Below, piece by piece: positions 8,771 through 18,679 of a stretch of DNA of 64,000 bases. Under the pieces are notes generated by a model. The model searched no databases. It worked only from the letters and a program-made list of their open reading frames with translations, and was not told the origin of the DNA. Origin of the DNA: Pseudomonadota bacterium (GTDB taxonomy: Bacteria; Pseudomonadota; Alphaproteobacteria; Rhizobiales; Hyphomicrobiaceae); contig JAFECG010000018.1 in the NCBI GenBank assembly GCA_018242215.1, forward strand, positions 1 to 64,000, written 5' to 3'. Each line of letters opens with the position of its first letter. The first letter of the stretch is position 1. Both the position numbers and the translations under genes were made by a program.

Positions 8771-9166
8771 ATGCGTTATCTCCATCCGATCATCATCGGT
8801 GCACTTGCCCTCCTGGCTGTCAGCGTTTCGGCACTGGGTCAGGATGACGAAGATGGCCCGCTGACGGCGCGGTGGATAGCGACGGAGCTCGCCGGGAAAC
8901 CTGTCGAAGGCCTGACGCTCGACTATACGACCGACAAAGTGTCCGGCACAGGCGGCTGCAACCGTTTCAGTGGTCCGATCACGATCGAAGACGATGCAGT
9001 ACAGATCGGGCCGCTGGCATCGACCAAGATGATGTGCGAGGGCAAGTCCGAGCTCGAGGCGCAGTATTTCTCCGCGCTCGAAGCCGCGCGCTCCTTCGTC
9101 GTAGAGGGCGATACACTGACGCTCAAAGCTGACGACGGCCACGCCCTCGTAAAGTTCAGGAAGTGA
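8771..9166 (+). CDS. META domain-containing exported protein
   Basis: A 131-residue protein with a signal peptide (MRYLHPIIIGALALLAVSVSA, likely cut near ALG) and one META/HslJ-like domain: the WIATELAGKPVEG start, SGTGGCNRFSGPI and STKMMCEG are hallmark segments of this fold. META-domain proteins occur in periplasmic or outer-membrane lipoproteins such as HslJ, which is linked to novobiocin tolerance in E. coli. No lipobox is visible, so a soluble periplasmic protein is likely. The gene follows mcd by 29 bp and may be read from the same transcript. The two conserved cysteines could form a disulfide. Confidence 0.82.
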   Translation: MRYLHPIIIGALALLAVSVSALGQDDEDGPLTARWIATELAGKPVEGLTLDYTTDKVSGTGGCNRFSGPITIEDDAVQIGPLASTKMMCEGKSELEAQYFSALEAARSFVVEGDTLTLKADDGHALVKFRK

Positions 9167-9301
9167 TGCTCCAAGCACCGGAGCCGAGACGATCGTTCTC
9201 AAGGGCGCCTCTATCCCGGTCTTTTGGCACCTCGAAGAAGGACGGGATCCTCAGGCTCGTGTTAAGGCAGACCGTCACCGGCTCGCACTCACGGGAGCAC
9301 A

Positions 9302-10126
9302 ATGCCACGGTCCATTCTGATCACGGGATGCTCATCCGGCATCGGCCTTGACGCTGCCCGCGCCCTGAGCGAGCGCGGCTGGCGCGTCATCGCGACAGCG
9401 CGGAAACCCGAAGATCTCGCGCGTCTCAAGAATTTTCTGAATGTCGAAGCCTTGCCGCTCGAGCTTGCGGATTCCCAATCGATCGCGACGTGCGCGATCC
9501 GGGCACTCGAATTGACGCGCGGCAAGCTCGATGCGCTGTTCAGCAATGCGGCTTATGGCCAGCCGGGCGCAGTCGAGGATCTGTCACCCGCGCTTCTGCG
9601 CGAGCAACTCGAGGTCAATCTCGTCGGCACGCACGACCTGACGCGCCGTCTCATTCCGGCGATGCGTAAGAACGGCGCGGGACGGATCGTGAATTGCTCA
9701 TCTGTCCTAGGGATGCTCGTCGCGCCGTATCGCGGCGCCTATTGTGCTTCCAAATTCGCGCTCGAAGCGCTGACGACGTCGCTGCGGCTCGAACTCGAAG
9801 GTTCGGGGATTCACGTCTCGCTCATCGAGCCGGGTCCGATCCGATCGCGGTTCGTCGAGCATTCCGTCGCGCGGCTGCTGGCGACAGTCGACATCGACAA
9901 TTCGCCCCATCGCGACGTTTATCGCGCGCGGCTGGAAGCGATGAAAGCGGGTGGACAACAGACGTTCAAGCTTGAGCCGGAAGCAGTAACGAAGCGGCTC
10001 ATTCATGCGGTCGAGAGCACCCGGCCGCGGCGGCACTACTATGTCACGACGCCGACGTATCTTGCAGCCGCGATGCGCCGGCTTCTGCCGCAGTTTGCGA
10101 TCGATTATTTCGCGCGGCGGTTCTGA
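9302..10126 (+). CDS. SDR family oxidoreductase
   Basis: A 274-residue classical short-chain dehydrogenase/reductase. The NAD(P)-binding motif TGCSSGIG begins near residue 8, the NNAG-equivalent reads SNAAYG near residue 82, a catalytic serine lies in NCSSVLG, and YCASK near residue 150 holds the catalytic Tyr and Lys. VIEPGPI-like LIEPGPIRSRF follows. An arginine in TARK after the second strand suggests NADP preference. The substrate is unknown; members with this look act on steroids, retinol or acyl chains. Its 3' end overlaps the convergent glycosylase gene by 22 bp. Confidence 0.88.
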   Translation: MPRSILITGCSSGIGLDAARALSERGWRVIATARKPEDLARLKNFLNVEALPLELADSQSIATCAIRALELTRGKLDALFSNAAYGQPGAVEDLSPALLREQLEVNLVGTHDLTRRLIPAMRKNGAGRIVNCSSVLGMLVAPYRGAYCASKFALEALTTSLRLELEGSGIHVSLIEPGPIRSRFVEHSVARLLATVDIDNSPHRDVYRARLEAMKAGGQQTFKLEPEAVTKRLIHAVESTRPRRHYYVTTPTYLAAAMRRLLPQFAIDYFARRF

Positions 10127-10656
10127 TTTTTGGCTGGTAAGAAAGCTTCGAGCTTGGTCTGCCAGAGCTTACGCTTTTCCTCGAAAGGTATGGTGTAGAG
10201 CGGGCTCGATGACGGCAATTCAATGGATGTGAAGCGGCCTTGCGAGACGAGCCCCGGCTTTACGACGTAGCGGCGAAATAGATCGCGGGCTTTCTGGCCG
10301 TTGAATGCGACCGTCTCAATGTTGGGGTAGGCGGTGAAGAAGTCGCCGAATTCGTTGACTGTCGGATTGCGAATGGCGGCGTCCGAGCTGCCGATGCGCT
10401 CGGCGCCTTCGAGCACGTCCCAGAGCGCCCACCGGTTGGCGTGAAGCAGGGCTGTTTTTTCAACATAAGTTGTCGGAAGCGACTGACCCGATAGCGCTGC
10501 GATCAGCGCCCAGAAATGGTTGCGTGAAAAGCCATAGTATTGCTGCAGGCGAAGGGATTCTTCACCCGGCAGCGTCCCGAGGATGAGAAGGCGCGCGCCC
10601 TGCGGGACGATGGGCGGAAAGCTGTACTTGATCGGCGACGGCGTTGGGTCGGCCAT
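10105..10656 (-). CDS. DNA-deoxyinosine (hypoxanthine) glycosylase, uracil-DNA glycosylase superfamily
   Basis: A 183-residue DNA repair enzyme expected to excise deaminated bases. The motif LGTLPGEESLRLQQYY near residue 24 corresponds to the water-activating motif of the superfamily, followed by NHFW; the C-terminal LPSSSPLY matches the DNA-intercalation loop. This combination fits the deoxyinosine glycosylase subgroup (TIGR04274-like). I prefer the start at 10656 (MADPTP) because an earlier in-frame ATG at 10689 would extend into rlmH. It is downstream of rlmH on the same strand with a gap of only 5 bp. Confidence 0.8.
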   Translation of the reverse strand: MADPTPSPIKYSFPPIVPQGARLLILGTLPGEESLRLQQYYGFSRNHFWALIAALSGQSLPTTYVEKTALLHANRWALWDVLEGAERIGSSDAAIRNPTVNEFGDFFTAYPNIETVAFNGQKARDLFRRYVVKPGLVSQGRFTSIELPSSSPLYTIPFEEKRKLWQTKLEAFLPAKNQNRRAK

Positions 10657-10661
10657 TGTCG

Positions 10662-11144
10662 TTATGCGCGATGATACGGGTGGCCGCAAAGAATCGTCGC
10701 GGCACGATAAAGCTGCTCAGCCAATACAACACGCGCTAGGCCATGGGGAAGCGTCAGCGCTCCGAGCGAGAGCTTCAACGTAGCGGCATCCAGGACAGCC
10801 TTGCCATGGCCGTCCGGACCGCCGATCAGAAAAACGCAGGCTTTCGCGCCGCCGTCGCGCGTCTCGCGAACGAAAGCCGCGAAAGACTCGCTGCTGAGTG
10901 ATTTTCCAGTTGGCTCAAGGACGACCACGGTATCGCCCGCGCCGATATCTTTCAGCAGCCTTGCCGCTTCATCCTGTTTGCGCTCGGTGACATTGATGGC
11001 GCGGCTTTCCGGATATTCGCGGATATCGACGGGGCCGAGTCCAAGGGGTTTGCCGGCGCTATTCAGCCGTTTCACATAGCGATCGACGATCGCGCGCTCT
11101 TCGGCGTCCTTCAATTTGCCGATCGCGGAGATTGCGATGCGCAT
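10662..11144 (-). CDS. rlmH: 23S rRNA (pseudouridine1915-N3)-methyltransferase RlmH
   Basis: This SPOUT-class enzyme uses S-adenosylmethionine to methylate pseudouridine 1915 in helix 69 of 23S rRNA. The 160-residue protein begins MRIAISAIGKLKD and ends in the conserved SPOUT knot region: CVFLIGGPDGHG for cofactor binding and LPHGLARVVLAEQLYRA, then the closing HPYHRA that includes the RlmH active-site histidine and arginine. An ATG one codon upstream is equally possible. It follows rsfS by about 60 bp in the conserved nadD-rsfS-rlmH order. Confidence 0.95.
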   Translation of the reverse strand: MRIAISAIGKLKDAEERAIVDRYVKRLNSAGKPLGLGPVDIREYPESRAINVTERKQDEAARLLKDIGAGDTVVVLEPTGKSLSSESFAAFVRETRDGGAKACVFLIGGPDGHGKAVLDAATLKLSLGALTLPHGLARVVLAEQLYRAATILCGHPYHRA

Positions 11145-11207
11145 CAATAAAACGCCTCGCGGCCAAGACGCTCGGCCGCGTCAGATCGAGAAACTCGGCT
11201 ATCGCAG

Positions 11208-11669
11208 TTAGTGCTGCGAGCTATCGCCGCGGGATGCGTCCGGCGGGATCTCCGCCTGCCACATTTTTTCGAGGTTGTAGAACTCGCGGACTTCCGGGCG
11301 GAAGACGTGGACGATGACGTCGCCCGTGTCGATCAGCACCCAGTCGCAGGCGTTCAAACCCTCGACACGTACGCGGGCTTCGCCGCGCGCTTTGAGCTTC
11401 TCGCGCAGCTGCTCAGCGATAGCGCCGACGTGCCGGTCGTTGCGGCCTGAGGCCACGACCATGAAGTCGCCCAATGCTGATTTGCCTTCGAGGGGAATGG
11501 AAATGATATCTTCTGCCTTCGTGTCGTCGAGCCAACGGACGATGTCATGAAGCAGGGCGGCCGAGTCCGGCGCCTTGGCGGCGGACGGGGCGACTGAGGA
11601 GCCCTTACGGGCGGCCTCGGTTGTGGTTCGGATCAAGCGGCGAGCGTCCTTTGCTGGTTTGTCCCGCAT
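11208..11669 (-). CDS. rsfS: Ribosome silencing factor RsfS
   Basis: RsfS binds ribosomal protein L14 and blocks subunit joining when nutrients are scarce. The conserved domain covers about residues 38-140 of 153 and includes WLDDTKAEDIISIPLEGKSA, DFMVVASGRNDRHVGAIA, and DWVLIDTGDVIVHVF followed by REFYNLEKMW. The first 35 residues are basic and not conserved, so a later start cannot be excluded. The gene lies between nadD and rlmH, its usual neighbours, on the same strand. Confidence 0.95.
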   Translation of the reverse strand: MRDKPAKDARRLIRTTTEAARKGSSVAPSAAKAPDSAALLHDIVRWLDDTKAEDIISIPLEGKSALGDFMVVASGRNDRHVGAIAEQLREKLKARGEARVRVEGLNACDWVLIDTGDVIVHVFRPEVREFYNLEKMWQAEIPPDASRGDSSQH

Positions 11670-11782
11670 GTCAAATTTTCGTCCGGACGATCCGGACGAC
11701 CCATATAGTAATGGGCGTCGCGCCGAGCCGCAATTGGAAATCCGTCGCGCCCCGTCTTAGAAGTGTCATAAATCTCAATGCC

Positions 11783-12436
11783 TTAGGTGGTTCCACGCTT
11801 CGGCAGCGGTGCTGCATTGCGCAAGGCGGTGGAGGAAAGACCCGAAAGACGGATGGTCAGAAGGAGCCAGACGGGTGGCTTTTCCTCAGCCAACGAGGCT
11901 GCCTCGGATTCGGGAAGCCGGTATCGCTTCAAGGCCTGGGCCGCAGGGGACGACAGGGCGGCCTGACGCCAGCCGGGGCGGTCGACGACGGCAATCGGCA
12001 TCGTTCTGGCGATATCCCGCCAATGCTGCCAGCGGTGGAAAGACGCGAGGTTGTCGGCACCCATGATCCAGACGAAGCGGACGGCTGGATAGCGCCGTTT
12101 CAAAAAGGAAAGCGTCCCTGCTGTGTAGCGCGTGCCAAGCTCCCGCTCGAAGCTGGTGATCTTCATTCGGGGCCCGCTCGCGAAGACACGGACGAGCTTC
12201 ATGCGCCCCTCAAGGGACGACAATCCGTCTTGCGACTTGAGCGGGTTGCCGGGTGTGATCAGCCACCAGATCTGATCGAGGTTGAGGCGCTTCAACGCGG
12301 CCTCGGCGGCGATGCGATGGCCATCGTGGGGCGGATTGAACGTTCCGCCCATGACACCGATGCGCTGTCCTGGAAGACAGAGAGGCGTGCGGACGCGAAG
12401 GGAGCCGAAGCTTTGCGGCGGGATCTTTCGCGTCAA
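11783..12436 (-). CDS. nadD: Nicotinate-nucleotide adenylyltransferase
   Basis: The enzyme adenylates nicotinate mononucleotide to deamido-NAD, a late step of NAD synthesis. The 217 residues contain the nucleotidyltransferase motif GGTFNPPHDGH near residue 30, WLITPGNPLK, an IMGADNLASFHRW segment near 124 and the C-terminal LSSTALRN, which corresponds to the ISSTxIR motif. A 25-residue N-terminal extension precedes the core. It starts 26 bp after the proA stop and is probably part of the proBA-nadD-rsfS-rlmH transcript. Confidence 0.95.
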   Translation of the reverse strand: MTRKIPPQSFGSLRVRTPLCLPGQRIGVMGGTFNPPHDGHRIAAEAALKRLNLDQIWWLITPGNPLKSQDGLSSLEGRMKLVRVFASGPRMKITSFERELGTRYTAGTLSFLKRRYPAVRFVWIMGADNLASFHRWQHWRDIARTMPIAVVDRPGWRQAALSSPAAQALKRYRLPESEAASLAEEKPPVWLLLTIRLSGLSSTALRNAAPLPKRGTT

Positions 12437-12462
12437 CTCAGAACTGCCTCATTGCGTTGGCG

Positions 12463-13749
12463 TCACTTCGGCCGGATCTGGCCGTTGCCGCGCACCTTGT
12501 ACTTGAAGCTCGTCAGCTGCTCGACGCCGACGGGGCCACGCGCGTGCATCTTGCCGGTCGCGATGCCGATCTCGCCGCCGAAACCGAACTCGCCGCCGTC
12601 GGCGAACTGGGTCGATGCATTGACCAGAACGATCGCAGAGTCGACCTCGTTGAGGAAGCGTTCGGCGGCTGTTTCATCCTCGGTGATGATGGCGTCGGTG
12701 TGCTGCGAGCCGTAGCGCGTGATGTGCGCGATCGCCCCTTCGACGCCATCGACCAGTTTCACCGCGATGATCGCGTCCAGGAATTCCTTGCCGAAGTCAT
12801 CGGGAGAGACGGCTTTTACGCGTGAGTCCGCTTTCTGAATCTCGGAATCACCGCGGACTTCGCAGCCGGCATCCAGCAGCGCTTTCACCAGAGGGGTGAC
12901 GATGTCGCCCTTGGCGTTTTTGTCGATCAGCAGGCACTCGGTCGCACCGCAGACGCCGGTGCGTCGCATCTTGGCGTTGACGACGAGGGGCACCGCGATG
13001 TCCATATTTGCGGCTTTGTCGACGTAGGTGTGGCAGATGCCTTCGAGATGCGCGAAGACGGGAACGCGGGCTTCAGTTTGAACACGTTCCACGAGGCTTT
13101 TGCCACCACGCGGCACGATAACGTCGACGGCACCATCGAGACCGCGCAGCATCATGCCGACGGCTTCGCGATCAGTCGTCGGAACGAGTTGGATCGCGGC
13201 TTCGGGCAATCCGGCGGCGCGCAGGCCTTCGACGAGGCACGCGTGGATGGCCACGCTCGAATGGTAGCTGTCGGAGCCGCCCCGCAGGATCGACGCGTTT
13301 CCGGCTTTGAGCGACAAAGCCCCGGCGTCCGCCGTAACGTTAGGACGGCTCTCGTAGATAATACCGATTGTGCCCAAAGGCACGCGCACGCGCTGGAACT
13401 TGAGCCCATTCGGACGCGTCCATTCCGCGAGAACGGTGCCGACGGGATCCGGCAGTTTGGCGATCTCTTCGAGACCTTTGGCGATGCCCTCGATACGCTT
13501 TTCATTGAGTTCAAGGCGATCGATATACGACGCAGGACGGTTGGCGGCTTTTGCAGCTTCGATGTCTTTGGCGTTGGCTTCGAGGATTTTTGGTACGGCG
13601 GCGCGCAGCGCTTTGGCAGCAGCATTAAGGGCCGCATTCTTTTCGTCAGGCGTCGCGATTGCCAGTCGACGGCTCGCGGCTTTGGCGGCTTCGCCGATGC
13701 CGCGCATCAATGCGGCGGTGTCGTTCTCGATGCGCTCCGGTCTGTTCAT
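12463..13749 (-). CDS. proA: Gamma-glutamyl phosphate reductase
   Basis: The second enzyme of proline synthesis, reducing gamma-glutamyl phosphate to glutamate semialdehyde with NADPH. It is 428 residues long, the normal length, with an aldehyde-dehydrogenase-like fold: [32 protein letters not shown], and the catalytic cysteine in [16 protein letters not shown]. It begins 3 bp after the proB stop, so the two kinase and reductase steps are translationally coupled. No frameshift or unusual residue is visible. Confidence 0.96.
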   Translation of the reverse strand: MNRPERIENDTAALMRGIGEAAKAASRRLAIATPDEKNAALNAAAKALRAAVPKILEANAKDIEAAKAANRPASYIDRLELNEKRIEGIAKGLEEIAKLPDPVGTVLAEWTRPNGLKFQRVRVPLGTIGIIYESRPNVTADAGALSLKAGNASILRGGSDSYHSSVAIHACLVEGLRAAGLPEAAIQLVPTTDREAVGMMLRGLDGAVDVIVPRGGKSLVERVQTEARVPVFAHLEGICHTYVDKAANMDIAVPLVVNAKMRRTGVCGATECLLIDKNAKGDIVTPLVKALLDAGCEVRGDSEIQKADSRVKAVSPDDFGKEFLDAIIAVKLVDGVEGAIAHITRYGSQHTDAIITEDETAAERFLNEVDSAIVLVNASTQFADGGEFGFGGEIGIATGKMHARGPVGVEQLTSFKYKVRGNGQIRPK

Positions 13750-13752
13750 TGG

Positions 13753-14913
13753 TCAAGTCCTTGTCAGCGCCATGTCGTCCCGGTGGATGAGCGTATCACG
13801 GCCTTCGAAGCCGAGGATCGCGGCGATCTCGCTCGAGCGTTTGCCTATGATACGGCGGGCATCGGCTGCCGCATAGGCAACCAGCCCCCGGCCCAGTTCG
13901 CGGCCGTCAGCTGATCGTATAATAACAGAATCGCCTCTGTCGAACGAACCGTCGATGCGGGTCACGCCCGCGGGGAGCAGACTCTTGCCGGTGAGTAATG
14001 CTCTTTCGGCGCCGGCGTCGACGAAAACCTGGCCGTTTGGAACGAGCTGGCCGGAAATCCAGCGTTTTCGCGCCGTCACCGGGTCAGATTTCGCGATAAA
14101 CCATGTCACGCGCGCGCCTTCAGCGATGGCCCGCAGAGGATGATGGATCTTCCCCGTCGTAATGACCATGTTCGTCCCGGCCGCCAGCGCGATCTTGCCA
14201 GCCGTGATCTTGGTCTTCATGCCGCCTTTCGAAAGCTCGGTTCCGGCATCGCCTGCCATTGCTTCGATCTCCGGCGTGATCTCGGCGACGAGCGGGATGT
14301 GCCTCGCATCCGGGTCTTGATTGGGAGGGGCGGTGTAAAGACCATCGATGTCGGAAAGAAGCACGAGGCAATCCGCAGACATCATCGATGCGACGCGCGC
14401 AGAGAGACGGTCGTTGTCGCCGTAGCGAATTTCGGTCGTCGCGACGGTGTCGTTCTCGTTGACCACGGGAATGGCCTTCAGGCCCAGCAGCACTTCGATC
14501 GTGTTGCGGGCGTTGAGATAGCGGCGGCGCTCTTCCGTATCGCCGAGCGTGAGAAGAACCTGCGCCGCCGTCAGACCACGGGCGGCGGCAAGTTCCTGGT
14601 AGGCGTGAGCGAGGCTGATCTGTCCGACGGCTGCCGCTGCCTGGCTCTGTTCGAGCGCCAAAGGTCCCTTGGGAAGCTTCAACGTATGGCGACCGAGCGC
14701 GATCGAGCCCGACGAAACGAGAATGATTTCTTTGCCGTCGCGCGCCAATTCCGCGACGTCGTCCATCAGAGAATTGAGCCATGTGGATTTGATGCCACCC
14801 GTCGCGCGGTCGGTCAGCAGGGCTGAGCCGATCTTGACGACGATGCGCTTCGCCTCTGCCCATTCTGGGCGTGGGGCAAGCATCGTAGCGTCAGGTTTGG
14901 AGGTGGTGGTCAT
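13753..14913 (-). CDS. proB: Glutamate 5-kinase
   Basis: The first and usually feedback-regulated step of proline synthesis, phosphorylating glutamate with ATP. The 386 residues comprise an amino-acid-kinase domain ([11 protein letters not shown] near 26, [14 protein letters not shown] near 63, [22 protein letters not shown] near 155) and a C-terminal PUA domain from about residue 285 ([20 protein letters not shown]). The two-domain form is typical of bacterial ProB. In related genomes proB usually follows obgE directly; here chaA separates them. Confidence 0.96.
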   Translation of the reverse strand: MTTTSKPDATMLAPRPEWAEAKRIVVKIGSALLTDRATGGIKSTWLNSLMDDVAELARDGKEIILVSSGSIALGRHTLKLPKGPLALEQSQAAAAVGQISLAHAYQELAAARGLTAAQVLLTLGDTEERRRYLNARNTIEVLLGLKAIPVVNENDTVATTEIRYGDNDRLSARVASMMSADCLVLLSDIDGLYTAPPNQDPDARHIPLVAEITPEIEAMAGDAGTELSKGGMKTKITAGKIALAAGTNMVITTGKIHHPLRAIAEGARVTWFIAKSDPVTARKRWISGQLVPNGQVFVDAGAERALLTGKSLLPAGVTRIDGSFDRGDSVIIRSADGRELGRGLVAYAAADARRIIGKRSSEIAAILGFEGRDTLIHRDDMALTRT

Positions 14914-15047
14914 CTCGGTCTCGTCGTAAGGCTTTGGCGTGCCTTATCCGCAAATGCCCAACCTCCGGCAAGGGGAGTCGATCGCATATCGGCAATGCCC
15001 GGCGGAATTTTACCAAATGCGGGTCGAAAGTGTCTCTAAATGCCCTT

Positions 15048-16145
15048 TTACGGCACGAAGGCCAGGAAGAGAAATGTTCCGAAAATCACCAGATGCAGGA
15101 AGCCGAAGAGGACGTTGGTCCGTCCGGTGCCGAATGTCAGGATGCTGGCGGCCAGCGTCATCACGATGAGCGCCTCGTCGCCTGGTTCCAGGCCGAGAAC
15201 AAGGGGCGTACGCAGAAAAATATTCGCGGCCGCAATGGCTGGAATCGTCAGGCCGATTGTCGCTAGCGATGAGCCGAGCGCGAGATTGAGGCTCTTCTGA
15301 AGATCGTCCTTCTGTGCAGCGCGAACGGCCGCGATCGATTCCGGCGTCAGGACGATCAGCGCGATGATCACGCCGCTGATACTCGATGGCGCGTCGAGTT
15401 GAGATACGCCTGTGTTGATGACGACGGCTATAAGCTTGGCGAGAAGCACCACGGCTGCCAATGCAACACAGAGAAAGAATGCCGAAAGCGCGAGCTTTCC
15501 TTCTCCGGCCGTGGATGCTTCGGGATGTATCTGTTCACCGACGAAATAGCCTCGGTGCAGCACCGTCTGAGTGTAGAGAAATACGAGATAAAGGACGATC
15601 GTCACGATGCTGACGTATGTCAGTTGGCTTTCGGAATAAAGCCGCCCCGGCGCGGTCGTCGTGTAATTCGGCAGGACGATCGTCAATGTCGTCAGGACGA
15701 TCAGCATCGCGAGGTAGATCTTTGCCGACGTCACATCGAAGGACTGCTCGCGATATCGGAGGCCGCCGACGACGATGCACAGGCCGACGAGACCCGACGT
15801 CACGATCATGATTACGGCGAAGACCGTCTCGCGCACGAGCGTCGGCGTCGCCTTGCCGGTCAGCATCAGTGAAATGATCAGCGACAGTTCGATGATTGTT
15901 ACGGCGACGGTCAGGACGAGCGTTCCGATCGGTTCGCCCATGATATGAGCGACATCTTCTGCGTGATAGACGGCCGCGAAAACCGCCCCAATCAGCAGGG
16001 GAATGAGGAGTATCGTATTGACGATCCCGACGGCGTGCGTCGAAAAATCATCGCCGTAGTTCGTCGCCGTCGCTTCAATGAAAAGAAGAAGCCCCAGGAC
16101 AGGCACGACCCATGTCCAGAGCGGTGTGCGTGCCGAGTGGGTCAT
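15048..16145 (-). CDS. chaA: Calcium/proton antiporter of the ChaA type
   Basis: A 365-residue integral membrane protein of the calcium/cation antiporter (CaCA) superfamily, predicted to expel Ca2+ or Na+ in exchange for protons across the inner membrane. About eleven hydrophobic segments are visible. The two alpha repeats carry the acidic ion-binding motifs GEPIGTLVLTVAVTIIELSL near residue 92 and LIVLTPESIAAVRAA near 270, typical of ChaA. It lies alone between obgE and proB with about 240 bp upstream and 135 bp downstream, so it is probably a later insertion with its own promoter. Confidence 0.9.
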   Translation of the reverse strand: MTHSARTPLWTWVVPVLGLLLFIEATATNYGDDFSTHAVGIVNTILLIPLLIGAVFAAVYHAEDVAHIMGEPIGTLVLTVAVTIIELSLIISLMLTGKATPTLVRETVFAVIMIVTSGLVGLCIVVGGLRYREQSFDVTSAKIYLAMLIVLTTLTIVLPNYTTTAPGRLYSESQLTYVSIVTIVLYLVFLYTQTVLHRGYFVGEQIHPEASTAGEGKLALSAFFLCVALAAVVLLAKLIAVVINTGVSQLDAPSSISGVIIALIVLTPESIAAVRAAQKDDLQKSLNLALGSSLATIGLTIPAIAAANIFLRTPLVLGLEPGDEALIVMTLAASILTFGTGRTNVLFGFLHLVIFGTFLFLAFVP

Positions 16146-16337
16146 GCGATGGCTTTCCGATGATGGGAATTGACCTGCGGAAGATCACCATTGTGGGCGA
16201 GTTGGCTGCGGGCGGCAAGCTGGTCGTTTGCATTGTGGCGTGCCGCGTCGGAACCCCGACGTGCGAGAACGCCAAGAATGTCAGCCTCGGACTTATCCCG
16301 AGGATTCGTCGATCAACGAGTGATCGGCACAATGCGT

Positions 16338-16356
16338 CCTCGGCCTAAAGCCGAGG
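16338..16356. other. Short perfect hairpin between obgE and chaA
   Basis: CCTCGGC and GCCGAGG form a 7-bp stem around a 5-base loop. It lies 33 bp after the obgE stop. No T-run follows on the minus strand, so it is at best a weak or Rho-assisted end of the obgE message. Confidence 0.4.
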
Positions 16357-16388
16357 AAAACAGAAGGTGGGATGTTTTTTGTTCGCGT

Positions 16389-17429
16389 TTATGGCTGCCA
16401 GGGACCGGCGGAATCGCTCTCGGCGTCTTCGTCCGTTGTGTTGGCGCGGGTGATCTCGCGGGCGAGCGCATAAAGCGCCTCTTTCACGCCTAACCCCGAG
16501 ACAGCCGATAACACGAGCGGCGTTTTCCGGGCAGCTTTCTTCAGGATGTCGCGGCGCTCGGCGAGCGTCGCTTCATCGAGCGCATCGCACTTCGAAAGTG
16601 CGACGATCTCTTTCTTCTTTTCAAGCCCGCTGCCGTAGGCCTTCAACTCACGCCGCACGGTCCTGTAGTCCGCCGCGACATCTTCCGACGTGGCATCGAC
16701 AAGGTGGAGGAGAACGCGGCAGCGCTCGATGTGGCCAAGGAAGCGATCGCCGAGGCCCGCGCCGTCGTGAGCGCCCTCGATCAACCCGGGAATATCGGCG
16801 AGGACGAAATCCGTCTCGCCGGCGCGGACCACGCCGAGGTTCGGGTGGAGTGTCGTAAAGGGATAATCCGCGATCTTCGGTTTTGCCGCGGAAACAGCTG
16901 CCAGGAACGTCGATTTTCCGGCATTCGGCAGGCCGACGAGGCCAGCGTCGGCAATCAGCTTGAGCTTCAGCCAGATCGTCAATTCTTCGCCGGGCTGGCC
17001 CGGATTGGCGTGGCGCGGCGCCTGGTTCGTCGCACTTTTGAAATGCGCATTGCCGAAGCCGCCGTTGCCACCTTTAGCCAGCCTGACGCGTTCGCCCGGA
17101 GCCGTCAGATCGGCAAGGAGCGTTTCGCCATCCTCGGCAAAGACCTGTGTGCCGGGTGGCACCTTGATGACCATATCCTTGCCGTTCGGTCCGGCGCGGT
17201 TCTGCCCCATTCCGGGCGTGCCATTCTGGGCGAAGAAATGCTGCTGATATCGGTAATCGATCAGCGTATTGAGGTTCTGGACGCATTCGACCCAGACGTC
17301 GCCGCCCTTCCCGCCGTCGCCGCCGTTCGGACCGCCGAATTCGATGAATTTTTCGCGGCGAAAGGCAATGCAGCCGTTACCGCCAGCGCCTGAGCGAATG
17401 TAAATTTTCGCCTGGTCGAGAAATTTCAT
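16389..17429 (-). CDS. obgE: GTPase ObgE/CgtA
   Basis: An essential GTPase that binds the 50S subunit and links ribosome assembly to the stringent response. Of 346 residues, about 1-160 form the glycine-rich Obg domain ([35 protein letters not shown]) and 160-330 the G domain with G1 [10 protein letters not shown]3 [16 protein letters not shown] and SKCD. I chose ATG 17429 because the Obg family starts with MKFLDQ; upstream in-frame ATGs add non-conserved sequence inside the preceding gene. Its start overlaps the stop of the acetyltransferase gene by 4 bp. Confidence 0.96.
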   Translation of the reverse strand: MKFLDQAKIYIRSGAGGNGCIAFRREKFIEFGGPNGGDGGKGGDVWVECVQNLNTLIDYRYQQHFFAQNGTPGMGQNRAGPNGKDMVIKVPPGTQVFAEDGETLLADLTAPGERVRLAKGGNGGFGNAHFKSATNQAPRHANPGQPGEELTIWLKLKLIADAGLVGLPNAGKSTFLAAVSAAKPKIADYPFTTLHPNLGVVRAGETDFVLADIPGLIEGAHDGAGLGDRFLGHIERCRVLLHLVDATSEDVAADYRTVRRELKAYGSGLEKKKEIVALSKCDALDEATLAERRDILKKAARKTPLVLSAVSGLGVKEALYALAREITRANTTDEDAESDSAGPWQP

Positions 17430-17947
17430 GATGCGAGCGCCCGGATTGCCATGGCCCACGGGCGGCGACGCTCGTACGTTAGCGCGGGCAGCTCGCATTG
17501 GCGTGCTTCGCACCACCCCGTGGCGCTGCCGGTAGGCCTAAAGCCGAGCTTGCGAATAACGCGCGCGGACGCGTCATTGCCGGTCAAATGCTTGCAGATG
17601 AAGCGGCGAACGCCCAACTTTGCGAAGCCATAGGCGATGACGGCGCGCGCGGCTTCGGTCGCGTAACCTTGGCGCCAATAGGGTTTGCCGATCCAATAGC
17701 CGAGCTCGGCGTCGCCGCTCGCATCGAGCGTGAAGCCACAGATGCCGATCAACTCCCCGCCGAGATCTATCCCGAACACCTCTTCGTGCTCGGCCAATCC
17801 GTCGACCCAATGGTGGGCGGCGTCTTCGGAATAGGGAAATGGGATACGCCCCGTCATGCTCGCGACGTCCCAGTCGCCGGCGAGCACGGCGATGCGGGCA
17901 GCATCGTCGTGGACAACGGTCCTGAGGTTGAGACGAGCAGTCTTCAT
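17426..17947 (-). CDS. GNAT family N-acetyltransferase (RimJ/RimL-like)
   Basis: A 173-residue GCN5-related acetyltransferase. [20 protein letters not shown] at the N-terminus, [11 protein letters not shown], the acetyl-CoA-binding [19 protein letters not shown] and [13 protein letters not shown] are the usual motifs of the RimJ/RimL branch. The target is unknown, although this gene lies between rpmA and obgE in many Hyphomicrobiales, so a ribosomal or small-molecule amine is plausible. MKTARL at 17947 is the family-like start; an in-frame ATG at 18001 would add 18 residues. It overlaps obgE by 4 bp, which implies coupled translation. Confidence 0.87.
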   Translation of the reverse strand: MKTARLNLRTVVHDDAARIAVLAGDWDVASMTGRIPFPYSEDAAHHWVDGLAEHEEVFGIDLGGELIGICGFTLDASGDAELGYWIGKPYWRQGYATEAARAVIAYGFAKLGVRRFICKHLTGNDASARVIRKLGFRPTGSATGWCEARQCELPALTYERRRPWAMAIRALAS

Positions 17948-17999
17948 AGTGTCCGTCGCGAGAAACCTGTCCACGATACGAGGAGGCATCCTCAAAGGC

Positions 18000-18024
18000 A
18001 AAAAAGGGACGGCATAGCCGTCCC
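18000..18024 (-). terminator. Rho-independent terminator of rplU-rpmA
   Basis: On the minus strand, an 8-bp G/C-rich stem (GGGACGGC/GCCGTCCC, bases 18006-18024) with a 3-base loop is followed by six T (complement of 18000-18005). It lies about 37 bp after the rpmA stop and separates the ribosomal-protein message from the acetyltransferase-obgE unit. Confidence 0.9.
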
Positions 18025-18061
18025 GTCGTTCTTACAACCTAGATCGGGATTGGGACGGAAT

Positions 18062-18334
18062 TTATTCCGCCGCGACCGGCTTTGCCGGCTTCACCGAAAT
18101 ATAAACGCGGCCGTTGCGCTTGGTCGCGAACTCGACCGTTCCTTCTTCAACGGCGAAAATCGTGTGGTCCGTTCCCATGCCGACGCCGGAACCCGGATGC
18201 CACTGCGTGCCGCGCTGGCGGCAGAGAATGTTACCCGGAATGACGTATTCACCGCCGTAGCGTTTGATGCCGAGACGTTTGCTTTCGGAATCGCGGCCGT
18301 TACGAGTCGAACCGCCTGCTTTCTTTTGTGCCAT
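18062..18334 (-). CDS. rpmA: 50S ribosomal protein L27
   Basis: A 90-residue ribosomal protein beginning [20 protein letters not shown], the standard L27 start, whose N-terminal tail reaches the peptidyl-transferase centre. [15 protein letters not shown] and [13 protein letters not shown] complete the conserved core. It follows rplU by 30 bp on the same strand, and the pair ends at a strong terminator. Confidence 0.97.
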   Translation of the reverse strand: MAQKKAGGSTRNGRDSESKRLGIKRYGGEYVIPGNILCRQRGTQWHPGSGVGMGTDHTIFAVEEGTVEFATKRNGRVYISVKPAKPVAAE

Positions 18335-18364
18335 TTCAAAATCCTCGAATGGAGCGGCGGTTCG

Positions 18365-18679
18365 TTACGCGCCAGCGATGTCGGTGATACGCACGACTGA
18401 AAGGTCCTGACGGTGGCCCTTCTTGCGGCGGGAGTTCTTGCGGCGGCGCTTCTTGAACGCGATAAGTTTCGGTCCGCGCGACTGCTCAACAAGCTCCGCG
18501 ACGACTTTGGCGCCGGATACGAAGGGCGCGCCAATCGTGATGTCGGCGCCGGATCCGACCATCAGCACTTCACCGAACTCGACCGTGGCGCCGGCATCCC
18601 CCGGCACCCGCTCGATCGTTACGAGGTCGTCTTTGGAAACGCGGTATTGTTTGCCGCCTGTCTTTATGACAGCGTACAT
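18365..18679 (-). CDS. rplU: 50S ribosomal protein L21
   Basis: A 104-residue ribosomal protein starting [20 protein letters not shown], as expected for L21, with [17 protein letters not shown] in the middle and the basic [17 protein letters not shown] segment near the C-terminus that contacts 23S rRNA. It is the first gene of the rplU-rpmA unit; its promoter should lie in 18680-18800. Confidence 0.97.
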   Translation of the reverse strand: MYAVIKTGGKQYRVSKDDLVTIERVPGDAGATVEFGEVLMVGSGADITIGAPFVSGAKVVAELVEQSRGPKLIAFKKRRRKNSRRKKGHRQDLSVVRITDIAGA

